Below, in pieces: positions 32,684 to 43,373 of a DNA stretch of 64,000 nucleotides (the first letter of the stretch is position 1; each line of letters starts with the position of its first letter). The notes under the pieces are model-generated. The model was not told the DNA's origin. It ran no database searches and saw only the letters and a program-made list of their open reading frames with translations. Made by a program: the position numbers and the translations under genes. This DNA comes from Thermodesulfobacteriota bacterium (GTDB lineage: Bacteria > Desulfobacterota > Desulfobacteria > Desulfobacterales > Desulfosudaceae): assembly GCA_040753795.1 (NCBI GenBank), contig JBFMDX010000018.1:1-64000 (forward strand), in the 5' to 3' direction.

Positions 32684-32943
32684 GTGATTAAGTTTTAAGT
32701 TTTAAGTGGTTAAGTGTTAAGTTTTAAGTGGTTAAGTGTTAAGTTTTAAGTGGTTAAGTTTTAAGGGCTAAGTGATTAAGTGGTTAGGGCGGTTAGGTGC
32801 TATGTGATTGGATGTCCGGGTGTTTTTGTGTTTAGGTGATTAGATGATTAGGTGGTTGAACGGAATACTATTCACGACAATCTTTTCATCACTTAAAACT
32901 TAACACTTAACACTTAAAACTTAAAACTTAACCACTTAATCAC
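32684..32943. repeat. TTAAGT-type tandem array with an inverted second arm
   Basis: The left arm (32684 to about 32790) is built of TTAAGTGG, TTAAGTG and TTAAGTTT units in irregular order. After about 100 bases of decaying copies, the right arm (32889-32943) repeats the same units as the complement (CACTTAAAACTTAACAC). Transcribed, the arms can fold into a long hairpin between the dehydrogenase and racemase genes. No spacers of the CRISPR type exist. Short related TTTAAGG copies occur at 18741-18760. Confidence 0.8.
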
Positions 32944-32966
32944 AGATAAAAACGGAGAAGATAATT

Positions 32967-34118
32967 ATGTTGAAAAATGGCGCCCTGACCGGAATTAAAG
33001 TGATCGATCTCTCCCGGCTCCTGCCCGGGCCGTATTGTTCCATGATCCTGGCGGATCACGGGGCGCGGGTGATCGCCGTTGAAGACAAGCGGTTCCTGGC
33101 GGACGGTCTGTTTTTAAACATCGTCAACCGGAACAAGCAGCACATCGCGCTGGATTTGAAGTCACCGAAGGGACAGGAAATTTTTTCCAAACTGGTGGCC
33201 GATGCCGACGTGGTGCTGGAAGGGTTCCGGCCCGGGGTGGTCGAAAAACTCGGCGTGGATTACAAGACGCTGGCCAAAAAGAATCCCCGCATCATTTACT
33301 GCTCCATCTCCGGCTACGGCCAGAGCGGCGCCTGCCGCGACCGCAGCGGCCATGACGTCAATTATCTGGCCATGTGCGGCGTGCTGGACCAGATCGGGCA
33401 TGGGGATCAGCCGCCCTGCATCCCGGGCGTGCAGTTCGCCGACATCGCCGGCGGCGGCATGAACGCGGCCATCGGTATCCTCATGGCCCTTGTCGCCCGG
33501 GAAAAAACCGGCCGGGGCCAGTACATCGACATTTCCATGACCGACTCCATGCTGGCTTTCATGCCCGCGGCCCTGTTCATGTACCAGATGGCCGGCATCT
33601 GGCCGGACCGGGGCAGCGCCGTGCTGTCCCACCGTTACGCTTTTTACAACACTTACCGGACCAAAGACGGCCGGGATATCTCCATCGGCGCCCTGGAGCA
33701 CCGCTTCTGGAAAAACCTCTGCCAGCACCTGGGCGTGGCCGAATTCATCCCCCTGCAATATGACGAAATCCGGCGCCAGGAGATCATCGACCGGGTGCGG
33801 TCGATTTTCGCATCCAAGACCCTGGCCGAATGGAAAGAGAGCCTGGACGGCGTGGACTGCTGCTGGGCCCCGGTCCAGACGTTCGCCGAAGTGCTGGATG
33901 ACCCCTTCTTTGCCGAGCGGGAGATGGTGGTCGCGACCGGCGATCCCGACCCCAAGCGGGCCAAGACCATGGGCGTGGCGGTGAAATTGAGCGATACCCC
34001 CGGCGCTGTCCGCACCCTGCCCGACAATTTCGGTGAAAGCACGACTGCGGTGCTGCGTGAGCTGGGCTACAGCGACGAAGAAATCAAGCAACTTTCTGAA
34101 AGCGGAGTGACCATATGA
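32967..34118 (+). CDS. alpha-methylacyl-CoA racemase (CoA-transferase III family)
   Basis: 383 residues. The fold family is CaiB/BaiF, but the residues fit a racemase: GHDVNYLAM holds His129 and QFADIAGGGM holds Asp159, matching the His/Asp acid-base pair of AMACR and the mycobacterial enzyme at nearly the same numbering; LSRLLPGPYCSMILADHGA and TGRGQYIDISM also fit. It inverts the 2-methyl centre of branched acyl-CoAs so that stereospecific dehydrogenases can act. Its stop overlaps the start of sdhC (ATGA), so it is translationally coupled to the succinate dehydrogenase genes. A CoA transferase is the alternative, less likely given the two residues. Confidence 0.8.
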   Translation: MLKNGALTGIKVIDLSRLLPGPYCSMILADHGARVIAVEDKRFLADGLFLNIVNRNKQHIALDLKSPKGQEIFSKLVADADVVLEGFRPGVVEKLGVDYKTLAKKNPRIIYCSISGYGQSGACRDRSGHDVNYLAMCGVLDQIGHGDQPPCIPGVQFADIAGGGMNAAIGILMALVAREKTGRGQYIDISMTDSMLAFMPAALFMYQMAGIWPDRGSAVLSHRYAFYNTYRTKDGRDISIGALEHRFWKNLCQHLGVAEFIPLQYDEIRRQEIIDRVRSIFASKTLAEWKESLDGVDCCWAPVQTFAEVLDDPFFAEREMVVATGDPDPKRAKTMGVAVKLSDTPGAVRTLPDNFGESTTAVLRELGYSDEEIKQLSESGVTI

Positions 34119-34753
34119 ACCCCCTGTTGACGGTTTTTACCTCTTCCATCGGCAAGAAACTGCTGATGGCCGTGACCGGCTTCTGTTTCTGCGGATTTCT
34201 GGTGGTGCACCTGATCGGCAACCTGACCGTATACGGCGGCAGCGAGACTTTCAGCGCCTATGTCGAGCATCTGCACTCCCTGGGCGTGCTCATCAACGTG
34301 GCCGAACTGGGACTGGTGCTGCTGGCGCTGGTACACGTCACCACCGGGACAGTCCTCTTTTACCAGAACTGGCGTTCCCGGCCGGTGCGGTACGCTGTCC
34401 GGAAAAGCTCCGGGGGCCGCACCATCGGGTCGGCCACCATGCCCTATACCGGGTTTTTCATTCTGGTGTTCCTGGTGATCCATCTCATCGGGTTCCGCCT
34501 GGAAGTGAACTCGGGCCGGTCGGTTTACGAGATCATGACCGGCGCCTTCACCTCGCCGCTGACGGTCGCTGTCTATGTGATGGCCGTGCTGGTGGTGGCA
34601 ATCCATATCAGCCACGGCTTCTGGAGCCTGTTTCAGACCGTAGGCTTCAACCACGCCAAGTATTCGCCCCTGATCGCCAGGGCCGGCCTGGCGTTCGCGG
34701 CGGTGGTGGCGGCGGGTTTCGGCCTGATACCGGTTTATCTGATAATGATATAA
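34115..34753 (+). CDS. sdhC: succinate dehydrogenase/fumarate reductase cytochrome b subunit (type B)
   Basis: 212 residues with five membrane helices. Histidines placed for two haems b are seen in LVVHLIGNLTVYGG, LALVHVTTGT, LVIHLIGFRL and VAIHISHGFWS, as in one-subunit di-haem anchors. The sequence GKKLLMAVTGFCFCGF is typical of the start of this family. It passes electrons between the iron-sulfur subunit and (mena)quinone in the inner membrane. Its ATG overlaps the racemase stop and a GGAG lies inside that gene. Confidence 0.9.
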   Translation: MNPLLTVFTSSIGKKLLMAVTGFCFCGFLVVHLIGNLTVYGGSETFSAYVEHLHSLGVLINVAELGLVLLALVHVTTGTVLFYQNWRSRPVRYAVRKSSGGRTIGSATMPYTGFFILVFLVIHLIGFRLEVNSGRSVYEIMTGAFTSPLTVAVYVMAVLVVAIHISHGFWSLFQTVGFNHAKYSPLIARAGLAFAAVVAAGFGLIPVYLIMI

Positions 34754-34768
34754 TGTGAGGACAACAAC

Positions 34769-36681
<1,913 letters not shown>

Positions 36682-36682
<1 letters not shown>

Positions 36683-37437
36683 TGAAGACCATCAATCTGA
36701 CCTTGCGGGTGTGGCGTCAGGGCACCAGGGAAAGTAAAGGCAGGTTTGAAACATACCCGGCCAGGAACATCTCCACGGACATGTCCTTTCTGGAAATGAT
36801 CGACGTGGTCAACGAGGAACTTACCCGCACGGGCCAGGAGCCCATCGCCTTCGACCATGACTGCCGCGAAGGCATCTGCGGCATGTGCGGCGCCATGGTC
36901 AACGGGTACGCCCACGGTCACCAGAAGGGCACCACCCTCTGCCAGCTTCACATGCGCCATTTTGACGACGGCGACACCCTGGTCATCGAGCCCTGGCGGT
37001 CCCGGGCTTTTAAGGTAATCAAAGACCTGATCGTCGACCGCAGCGCCTTTGACAAGATCATCCAGGCCGGCGGCTATGTCTCGGTCAACACCGGCGGGGT
37101 GCCGGACGGTAACGCCATTCCCGTTCCCCAGGAGATCGCGGAAAAAGCCATGGATGCCGCCGCCTGCATCGGCTGCGGCGCCTGCGTCGCCTCCTGTCCC
37201 AACGCCGCGGCCATGCTCTTTACCGGGGCCAAGATTTCCCAGCTGGCCCTGCTGCCCCAGGGCCGGCCCGAGGCCGCCCGGCGGGTGGCCGCCATGCTCA
37301 AAGTCCACGACGCCCTGGGCTTCGGCAACTGCACCAATGAGCGGGAATGCGAGGCGCGCTGCCCCAAGGAGATCTCCATCGTCAACATCGCCCGCATGAA
37401 CCGGGAATTCCTGAAATCCGGGTTCCTGGCGGAATAG
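36682..37437 (+). CDS. sdhB: succinate dehydrogenase/fumarate reductase iron-sulfur subunit
   Basis: 251 residues. The [2Fe-2S] cysteines are in [13 protein letters not shown] with a later LCQ; the [4Fe-4S]/[3Fe-4S] motifs are [13 protein letters not shown] and [13 protein letters not shown]. It links the flavoprotein to the haem subunit. The gene order C-A-B and the overlap with sdhA show a single operon. Given the racemase in front, the complex may serve both the citric acid cycle and electron disposal from the acyl-CoA pathway; the latter is inference. Confidence 0.93.
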
Positions 37438-37484
37438 CCCCTACGATATTAAAGACGATGACCCCGAAAAAAGCTGCATGCCCG

Positions 37485-37561
37485 TGTCATTTCGAGCGTA
37501 GCGAGAAATCCCTGAAATATAACCTTTTGGAAAAAGATTTCTCCCTTCGGTCGAAATGACA
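37485..37561. repeat. 77-bp palindromic intergenic repeat (TGTCATTTCGA type)
   Basis: TGTCATTTCGAGCGTAGCG at the left and the complementary CGGTCGAAATGACA at the right, with inner arms AGAAATC and GATTTCT. This class of element, with TGTCATTTCGA ends, is known to me from many bacterial genomes. No gene inside. It lies just behind sdhB. Confidence 0.75.
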
Positions 37562-37622
37562 TAGCGATCATTCGTGACTTGTTAAGAAGTCATCAAGGTT
37601 ATCTAAGCGAACAATGACCAAT

Positions 37623-37643
37623 CAGGTAGACACGCTCTACCTG
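37623..37643 (+). terminator. hairpin behind the sdh operon
   Basis: CAGGTAGA-CACGC-TCTACCTG, a perfect 8-bp stem with a 5-base loop, and possible outer pairs (ACC/GGT). No T-run follows, so it may equally be a regulatory hairpin before the phosphoesterase gene. Confidence 0.4.
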
Positions 37644-37662
37644 GTTATGCTAATTGGAATAT

Positions 37663-38337
37663 ATGGATAACCCCAGTGACAAGCGATCAATGGCCGTCGA
37701 TCAAAACCATGAGACCTCCGCCCGGGTCGGCATCATGGCCGACAGCCACGGCCAGGTTCGCGCCCTGTCGGCCGGCATTTCTCTTCTCCAGCGCCAGGGA
37801 TGCGATGTCCTCTATCACCTGGGCGATATCTGCGACTCGGCCTACCCGGACACCACCCGGGACTGCCTGGCCCTGATCGCCGAACATCACGTGCTGGCCG
37901 TCAAGGGCAATAACGAACACGCCATCGCCGTCAATCTTCAGGATTATGAAGATGATCCCGAGGCCATTCTGCTGGGATCTTTTCTGGAACGGTTGCCTCT
38001 GGTCCGGTCTGATGCCGGGGCGCTGTTCGCCCACTCCCTGCCGTTTGAAAACGAACTCGGCCTGTCGGCCATGGTGCGGGTCATGGAACCGCTGGCGGCC
38101 AACCTGTTTTTCAAAATGTACCCCGGCGAGGTGCTGTTCCGGGGCCACAGTCACTCTCCTGAAATCATTTATCCCCGTGACGGCCGGGCGGCCACCCGCT
38201 CCCTCCCCGTGGATGAGACCATTTCTTTGGCCGACCTGCGGCCCTGCGTGGTCACCTGCGGCGCCCTGATGGACGGCCTCTGCCTGGTCTGGGACCCGGC
38301 CGGCGACTGGATCCGTTCGTTGGCCTGTCAGGTTTAA
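37663..38337 (+). CDS. calcineurin-like metallophosphoesterase
   Basis: 224 residues from ATG 37663; no strong ribosome site is seen, and ATG 37690 is a possible shorter start. The metal-binding motifs are VGIMADSHGQ, YHLGDICDS, VKGNNEHAI, FAHSLPF and GHSHSPE, the order of the YfcE/MJ0936 phosphodiesterase family. It would cleave a phosphodiester in the cytoplasm; the substrate is unknown. It stands apart from the sdh operon, behind two palindromes. Confidence 0.75.
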   Translation: MDNPSDKRSMAVDQNHETSARVGIMADSHGQVRALSAGISLLQRQGCDVLYHLGDICDSAYPDTTRDCLALIAEHHVLAVKGNNEHAIAVNLQDYEDDPEAILLGSFLERLPLVRSDAGALFAHSLPFENELGLSAMVRVMEPLAANLFFKMYPGEVLFRGHSHSPEIIYPRDGRAATRSLPVDETISLADLRPCVVTCGALMDGLCLVWDPAGDWIRSLACQV

Positions 38338-38397
38338 TTGGAGTTTAATGTGTTAAACAGCGTGCCTCATTTTCCCTGACAGATCCCGACACACAGG

Positions 38398-39195
38398 TCA
38401 TGAGCCGGAAAAGTTCGGTTTGCGTTTCTGGAAGAAGGCCTCGACGCCTTCCTTAAAGTCCTGCGAGAGCAGGGTCAGGACGAACTGATCGGCATCCATA
38501 TGCGCGATGGACCGGTCCAGCGCGTTGGTAACGGCGTTGACGGTCTGCTTGGTCATGGCCGCGGGCATGGGGGGCAGGGCCAGGACCTTTGCCGCGATTT
38601 TCCCGGCTTCCTCCATGGCCGCGTTGTCGGGACATACCCGCTGGGCAAAGCCCCAGTCGCAGGCGGTCCGCGCGTAAACTCTTTCGCCGAACAAAACAAT
38701 TTCCTTGGTCCTGGCCGGCCCGACCAGGTGAACCAGCCGGGGTATGGTGGCCCAGCTCATATTCATGGCCAGCCCGATTTCCGGCACCCGGATAAAGGCC
38801 GATTCCGCCATCACCCTGAAGTCGCAGGCACAGGCCAGGGACACGCCTCCGCCCACGCAAAATCCTTCGATGGCGCAAATGGTGATCTGATCCAGGGCCT
38901 CCCAGGCGCCGCACATTCTGGGGCCGTATTCCATCAATTTCCGTTTTTGAGCCAGGGGAGCGGTCATTACCTCGGCCATTTTCGGGTCGGAAAGATCCAC
39001 CCCGGCGCTGAAAACACCGTCCGCTCCGGTCAGGATAATCGCGGTCACATCGGACCGTTTTTCAAAACTTCTGGCGATCTCATAAAGCCCGTCCAGAACA
39101 TCCAGGGACATGGCGTTCTTCTTCTCCGGGCGGTTGATGGTCACCGTCGCCAGCGCGCCGTCATAATTTACCGTTAGGATGTCGTTCCGGTTCAT
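38398..39195 (-). CDS. enoyl-CoA hydratase/isomerase family protein
   Basis: 265 residues after GGAGATGAT. The crotonase pattern is present: VTINRPEKKNAMS, GADGVFSAGVDL (oxyanion loop), EGFCVGGGVSLACACD and RVPEIGLAMNMSWATIPRL. In typical hydratases two Glu residues act; here one is kept in the VPEIGL stretch, while the position of the other in the GGG-V loop is not an acid (VGGGVSLA), so isomerase or other crotonase chemistry is possible. It is a single leftward gene and may add to either catabolic block. Confidence 0.75.
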   Translation of the reverse strand: MNRNDILTVNYDGALATVTINRPEKKNAMSLDVLDGLYEIARSFEKRSDVTAIILTGADGVFSAGVDLSDPKMAEVMTAPLAQKRKLMEYGPRMCGAWEALDQITICAIEGFCVGGGVSLACACDFRVMAESAFIRVPEIGLAMNMSWATIPRLVHLVGPARTKEIVLFGERVYARTACDWGFAQRVCPDNAAMEEAGKIAAKVLALPPMPAAMTKQTVNAVTNALDRSIAHMDADQFVLTLLSQDFKEGVEAFFQKRKPNFSGS

Positions 39196-39433
39196 ATCAT
39201 CTCCGATGTCTCATGTTACGTTCGTTATTCAGAGAATCATTCTGTCAACCGTGATTTTTCAGCTACTACTCTTGCCATCCTTGCCATAGAAGAACGATAT
39301 CGTTACTTAACAATCACTGTCAACAGAGAAGAAATAGCTATACTGTCCCCCGAATTAGCTCTTTACAATCGCGTACTCATACATTTATAGTTCCCACAAT
39401 TTTTATGATTTTTTTATTTTTTAAGGAGATTTC

Positions 39434-42400
39434 ATGAGCAGCATCTGGAACACCAAACGGTTTTCGTTTCTATTTGTTTTTGTGGTGATGGGGTTATTTG
39501 CGTTGGTTGGGGGATGGACGCCGCCGGCCGTGGCCGAGGATGTCCATGCCAATCCGGGGGACACGGACCCCATGGATGATACCATGCTGTTTCAGGATGA
39601 TGAGCTTGTCCTCGGGCATTACCAGGGAGGACCTTCGGTAAATCCTGATAGAGCGCTGATGATTCCAACCGATGATGCATTAACATCATGGGATGACATG
39701 TATGAAGGCGGCTATGGGACAGGCATTTATGACGACGAACCAGTGGGAGAAATGGCCGCCGGCAGGATCGCGTATCCGGATCGTGATATCCTTGTTTATG
39801 CGCTTTTAAATCCCGACGACGCCACGACATATGTGGAATTGTATGACATGAAAATATATCCATATACGATCCGCCGCCTGACCTTGCGGGGACCCAAAAA
39901 CGTTACGAATCCCCCCGACCAGCGCTACATCTCCCTGGCGGTGGGGGATCTCGACCGCATGGTTGACGAAAACGGCGCGTATCATGATGAAATCATCGTG
40001 GTGCGTTCGGCGCTGTATGCCAATAATGGCGAAGGGGTCATGGTGGATGTGCTGGACTATAACTTCAAGATACTGGCCTCCTGTGATTTTGCCGGCTCCT
40101 ACCGGAATGTTGATGTGATTCTGGGAGATTTCAACGGGGATCTCGCTAAGGAAATCGCCATTGCCATGGTAAAGCCGGAATCAGCCGGGGACAATTTTAT
40201 TGTGAAAACCGGAAGGCTCAACTATGACGATCAATCCAGAACATACGCACTCGCCTTTAATTCCACCTCCTCCGATTTATACTGGAGCGGTTATGCCGTG
40301 GACCTGGCCTGCGGCGATTTCAGAGGCAAGGGCACCCAGCAGATCATCGCCTCCGGGGGTCGCAAATTCTATGTATTTGAAACGGACGCAAACCTCGCCC
40401 TGACCTTAAAAACCACCAGTGATCTCGATGATTATTACGGGTCGTCCGGGGATACGAAAACCAAGGTGCGGCTGGCCGCCGGCCTGTTCCACTTCGACCC
40501 TTCAAACGGCTATGATTTTAACCGGCGTCAGCTTGCCGCCGTGGGCCTTAAACGGGACAAAGATGATCTGTGGATCAAAATCACCACTTTCGACATGGAT
40601 GCAAATTATAACCTTGTCATGAAGGCGGAGAAGAATGAAACCATCGATGACAACAAGCGGGATTTTAAACAATTCGACCTGTCATTATCCGCCGGTAATT
40701 TCGTGGGGCACGGCACGAGTGGTGAGGAAAACAATCCGGCCATGCAGCTCGCCATGGCCGGCAGTGCCTTTAAAACGCTTGACGACGATAAAAACCATTA
40801 TTTCTGGAGAGTCTATACCGTATCGTCGGATCTCAAAACCGTGACCAAAACGGCCGGTGAAAAACTCAGCGACATCGCCCGGTATCGAATTTATTTTGCC
40901 ATGCCCTATGATTTTGACGGCGACACCTGGCGCCTGGGGCCCCCGATGCAGGTGGTGATGGATAAAATCATCAAGCTGGAGGGGATGATCGAGGAGCCGC
41001 CGAAGCACGTGGACTGGCTGCCGAAAGACCCGCAGCATCCCGAAGGGGAATGGGAAGCGGTGAACATCGGCGGATATGACGAATTCAATGTCGAAACAAC
41101 CTTCTCCGACGGTTCGTCCCTTGAAAGCACGACTAAAAACACCTCTTCCTATGAAATCGCCGGAGCGGCCAGCCTGGACGCCAAGGCCAGTATTACCAGC
41201 AAGGTTCCTTTTATCTGCAAAACAACCATTGGGATGGGGGGAGAGCTGGGACTCGGTTATCAGTATGACCAATCCACCGCGGATACCAATTCGGAGTATG
41301 TGGAGGTGGAGGCCAAGGTGGAACGGGCGACGAACCGCGACGACAATATCGGCGGCCGCATTCAGCATGTTGATGTGTGGTTATATCCCATTTATGGCTT
41401 GATGACCGGCAACAGCGAAGCGCCCTATGGATACTATCAGGTGATCGTTCCCGGGACGCCGGACCCCCATGTCCCCGACACGTTTCAGACCACCGGGTTC
41501 ACCGAATTTGATGAGTACCAGCCCATTCATGAAAACCACAATATCTTCTCCTACCCTGATTACACGGCCTACCAGGCACGAAAGATTCCCTGGCCAACGG
41601 ATGTGGGCGAGTTCACCGTAACCGATATCTACGGAGAGGAGTATAAATATCAGGAAGTGTTCAATCTCGGCAATATGGGACCTTTCCCTTACGCAGCCAA
41701 CGGGCAGAAAGTTGAATTGACGTTTTCCGACACCAGAAGCGAAGAAAATGAAAGGGAGTACAACAACACCTTCACCGAAAACGCCGCGCTGACCTTCACC
41801 CTCTCCGGCAAGATCAAGCTCCCGGAGCATACAAAAGTAGAGTATGAATCCGACGTCAAGCTCAGTTTTGATGCCAACCAGAGCTGGGGCGGCAGCACCA
41901 TCGGAAAACAGGAAAGTAAGAAGGCCGGCGGGCTGACCATCCAGCTCCCGGTCAACCCGGAGGACAATCGGTCCTACAAATTCATGACCGCGGTTTACAC
42001 CAGCGCAAACGGCGGCACCTTCAGGGTGGCCCATGCGGTGGACCCGCTTGGGGTGGATGTTTCCCATGATTTCTGGACCCGGTATTACGGCGGGGGCAAG
42101 ACCGATCCGGCCCTGAACCTCCCCCGGCGAATGAAATGGCGGGACAAGGATGTGAACCATTTTTATGAATGGTGGGAGCCCAACGAGGATTTTGATAAAA
42201 ACTACATGCGGGGTTTCTTCTTGAGGGAAGGCGAACTTAACCCGGTGAGCAAGGATTATGAATACCTCTCCGGGTCCATCTATGACGGGGACAAGGTGCT
42301 GCTTTGCGCCAGGGTTTACAATTACGCCCTGTATGGGGATACCGGGGCGTTCAACGTCCGGTTCTATTATTGCCTGTTTGACAACAGCAGCGGCAATATG

Positions 42401-43264
42401 GCGCCGGGATGGACATGGCGGACCCAGCCGGATATGACGTATCGGATCGGCGACACCTCAACAGACCCGCAGAACCTGCCCCTTGTCGGCACCAAGGAAC
42501 CCAATGGAGAATCCATGCGGGAAGTCCGTGTGCCCTGGGACACCACTGGCCTGAGCCAGGTGGCCAAATCCTGTTACGGTTACCGGTTCATGGTGTGTCT
42601 GGATGAAGAAAACGAAGTGGATGAAATCCATGAAGGCTGGAAAGACGACAAACGCACGGAACAGATGCCCGGCGGGAATAATGTGGGCACCTACCCGGTC
42701 AGCAATATAATCCATGTGTTGGCCAAGGATGAAGCCCAGACGGCCGCCGTGTCGTCAATGAACTTACCCGAATGGGCCGAGTCCTGGGTCAGCCAGAACG
42801 CCAACGGCCCCCTCTCTGTCGCCACCTCGGGCGATCATGACGCGGATGTGAGCCTGTCGGATGAGGCGCTGAGCATCAAGACATCAGGCGGGCTTAAATC
42901 CGATGGTTCTATCTCGGTTAAAAAGGGGAAAAAAGTGCAGCTGCGGGCGCACATTCAGACCCAGGCCCAGCATCCTCACAGCTTTTTCACCCTGTTTTAT
43001 GACGGGGACCCCAAAGCCGGGGGCAAGCTGATCGCCATGAAAATTGCCAGGGACTTGCCCCGGGGCGATTCGTACATATGGGCGACCTGGGTGCCGGAGG
43101 CCACGGGCAGCCACCAAATATACGCTCATATCCTCGGCGATATGCGGTACGCGGACAATGAAAACAAATGGGAAACCATTAATGTTACCGTAACCGATGA
43201 TAAAGACGGGGATCACAGTGATGATGGCGGTTGTTTTATCAGAACAGCCGGCTCCGGAAGATAA
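39434..43264 (+). CDS. giant secreted FG-GAP/propeller protein with CFI-box-like C-terminus
   Basis: 1276 residues after AAGGAGA. Signal peptide 1-35 (ending AVAEDV). About 100-470 has FG-GAP/VCBS-like repeats: LGDFNGDLAKEIAIAM, CGDFRGKGTQQIIASG, SAGNFVGHGTSG. About 540-640 and 780-840 are Ser/Thr-rich alternating strand regions (ETTFSDGSSLESTTKNTSS; ENAALTFTLSGKIKL) like those in the protein at 11063-14776. About 930-1230 looks like CARDB-type beta-sandwiches. It ends DDGGCFIRTAGSGR, which resembles the start of a CFI-box C-terminal sorting signal (usually CFIATAAYGS plus a longer tail), here cut short. Function unknown. Confidence 0.6.
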   Translation: MSSIWNTKRFSFLFVFVVMGLFALVGGWTPPAVAEDVHANPGDTDPMDDTMLFQDDELVLGHYQGGPSVNPDRALMIPTDDALTSWDDMYEGGYGTGIYDDEPVGEMAAGRIAYPDRDILVYALLNPDDATTYVELYDMKIYPYTIRRLTLRGPKNVTNPPDQRYISLAVGDLDRMVDENGAYHDEIIVVRSALYANNGEGVMVDVLDYNFKILASCDFAGSYRNVDVILGDFNGDLAKEIAIAMVKPESAGDNFIVKTGRLNYDDQSRTYALAFNSTSSDLYWSGYAVDLACGDFRGKGTQQIIASGGRKFYVFETDANLALTLKTTSDLDDYYGSSGDTKTKVRLAAGLFHFDPSNGYDFNRRQLAAVGLKRDKDDLWIKITTFDMDANYNLVMKAEKNETIDDNKRDFKQFDLSLSAGNFVGHGTSGEENNPAMQLAMAGSAFKTLDDDKNHYFWRVYTVSSDLKTVTKTAGEKLSDIARYRIYFAMPYDFDGDTWRLGPPMQVVMDKIIKLEGMIEEPPKHVDWLPKDPQHPEGEWEAVNIGGYDEFNVETTFSDGSSLESTTKNTSSYEIAGAASLDAKASITSKVPFICKTTIGMGGELGLGYQYDQSTADTNSEYVEVEAKVERATNRDDNIGGRIQHVDVWLYPIYGLMTGNSEAPYGYYQVIVPGTPDPHVPDTFQTTGFTEFDEYQPIHENHNIFSYPDYTAYQARKIPWPTDVGEFTVTDIYGEEYKYQEVFNLGNMGPFPYAANGQKVELTFSDTRSEENEREYNNTFTENAALTFTLSGKIKLPEHTKVEYESDVKLSFDANQSWGGSTIGKQESKKAGGLTIQLPVNPEDNRSYKFMTAVYTSANGGTFRVAHAVDPLGVDVSHDFWTRYYGGGKTDPALNLPRRMKWRDKDVNHFYEWWEPNEDFDKNYMRGFFLREGELNPVSKDYEYLSGSIYDGDKVLLCARVYNYALYGDTGAFNVRFYYCLFDNSSGNMAPGWTWRTQPDMTYRIGDTSTDPQNLPLVGTKEPNGESMREVRVPWDTTGLSQVAKSCYGYRFMVCLDEENEVDEIHEGWKDDKRTEQMPGGNNVGTYPVSNIIHVLAKDEAQTAAVSSMNLPEWAESWVSQNANGPLSVATSGDHDADVSLSDEALSIKTSGGLKSDGSISVKKGKKVQLRAHIQTQAQHPHSFFTLFYDGDPKAGGKLIAMKIARDLPRGDSYIWATWVPEATGSHQIYAHILGDMRYADNENKWETINVTVTDDKDGDHSDDGGCFIRTAGSGR

Positions 43265-43373
43265 ATTAAGATGCCTGTGGCGCTTAACCCGTGGTGGCCA
43301 GTCCGCAGCCCAGAGAAGGCTTTCCCCCGATAAGCAGGCGTGCGGTTGCCCCCCGAATTACGTGTCACCCATC

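Noticed and set aside
32684-32943. CRISPR array
   Set aside because: Units are only 7-8 bases, contiguous and irregular, with no unique spacers and no cas genes nearby.
23938-34118. bbs-type (benzylsuccinate) operon
   Set aside because: No benzylsuccinate synthase or other glycyl-radical enzyme is seen, and the CaiB-like protein has the His/Asp pair of a racemase and stands alone, whereas BbsEF is a two-subunit transferase. Domain fusions also differ.
43265-43373. Riboswitch or structured RNA in the GC-rich 3' gap
   Set aside because: I compared it by eye with c-di-GMP, cobalamin and Moco motifs on both strands and found no convincing conserved core. It also lies between two convergent gene ends and not before a gene.
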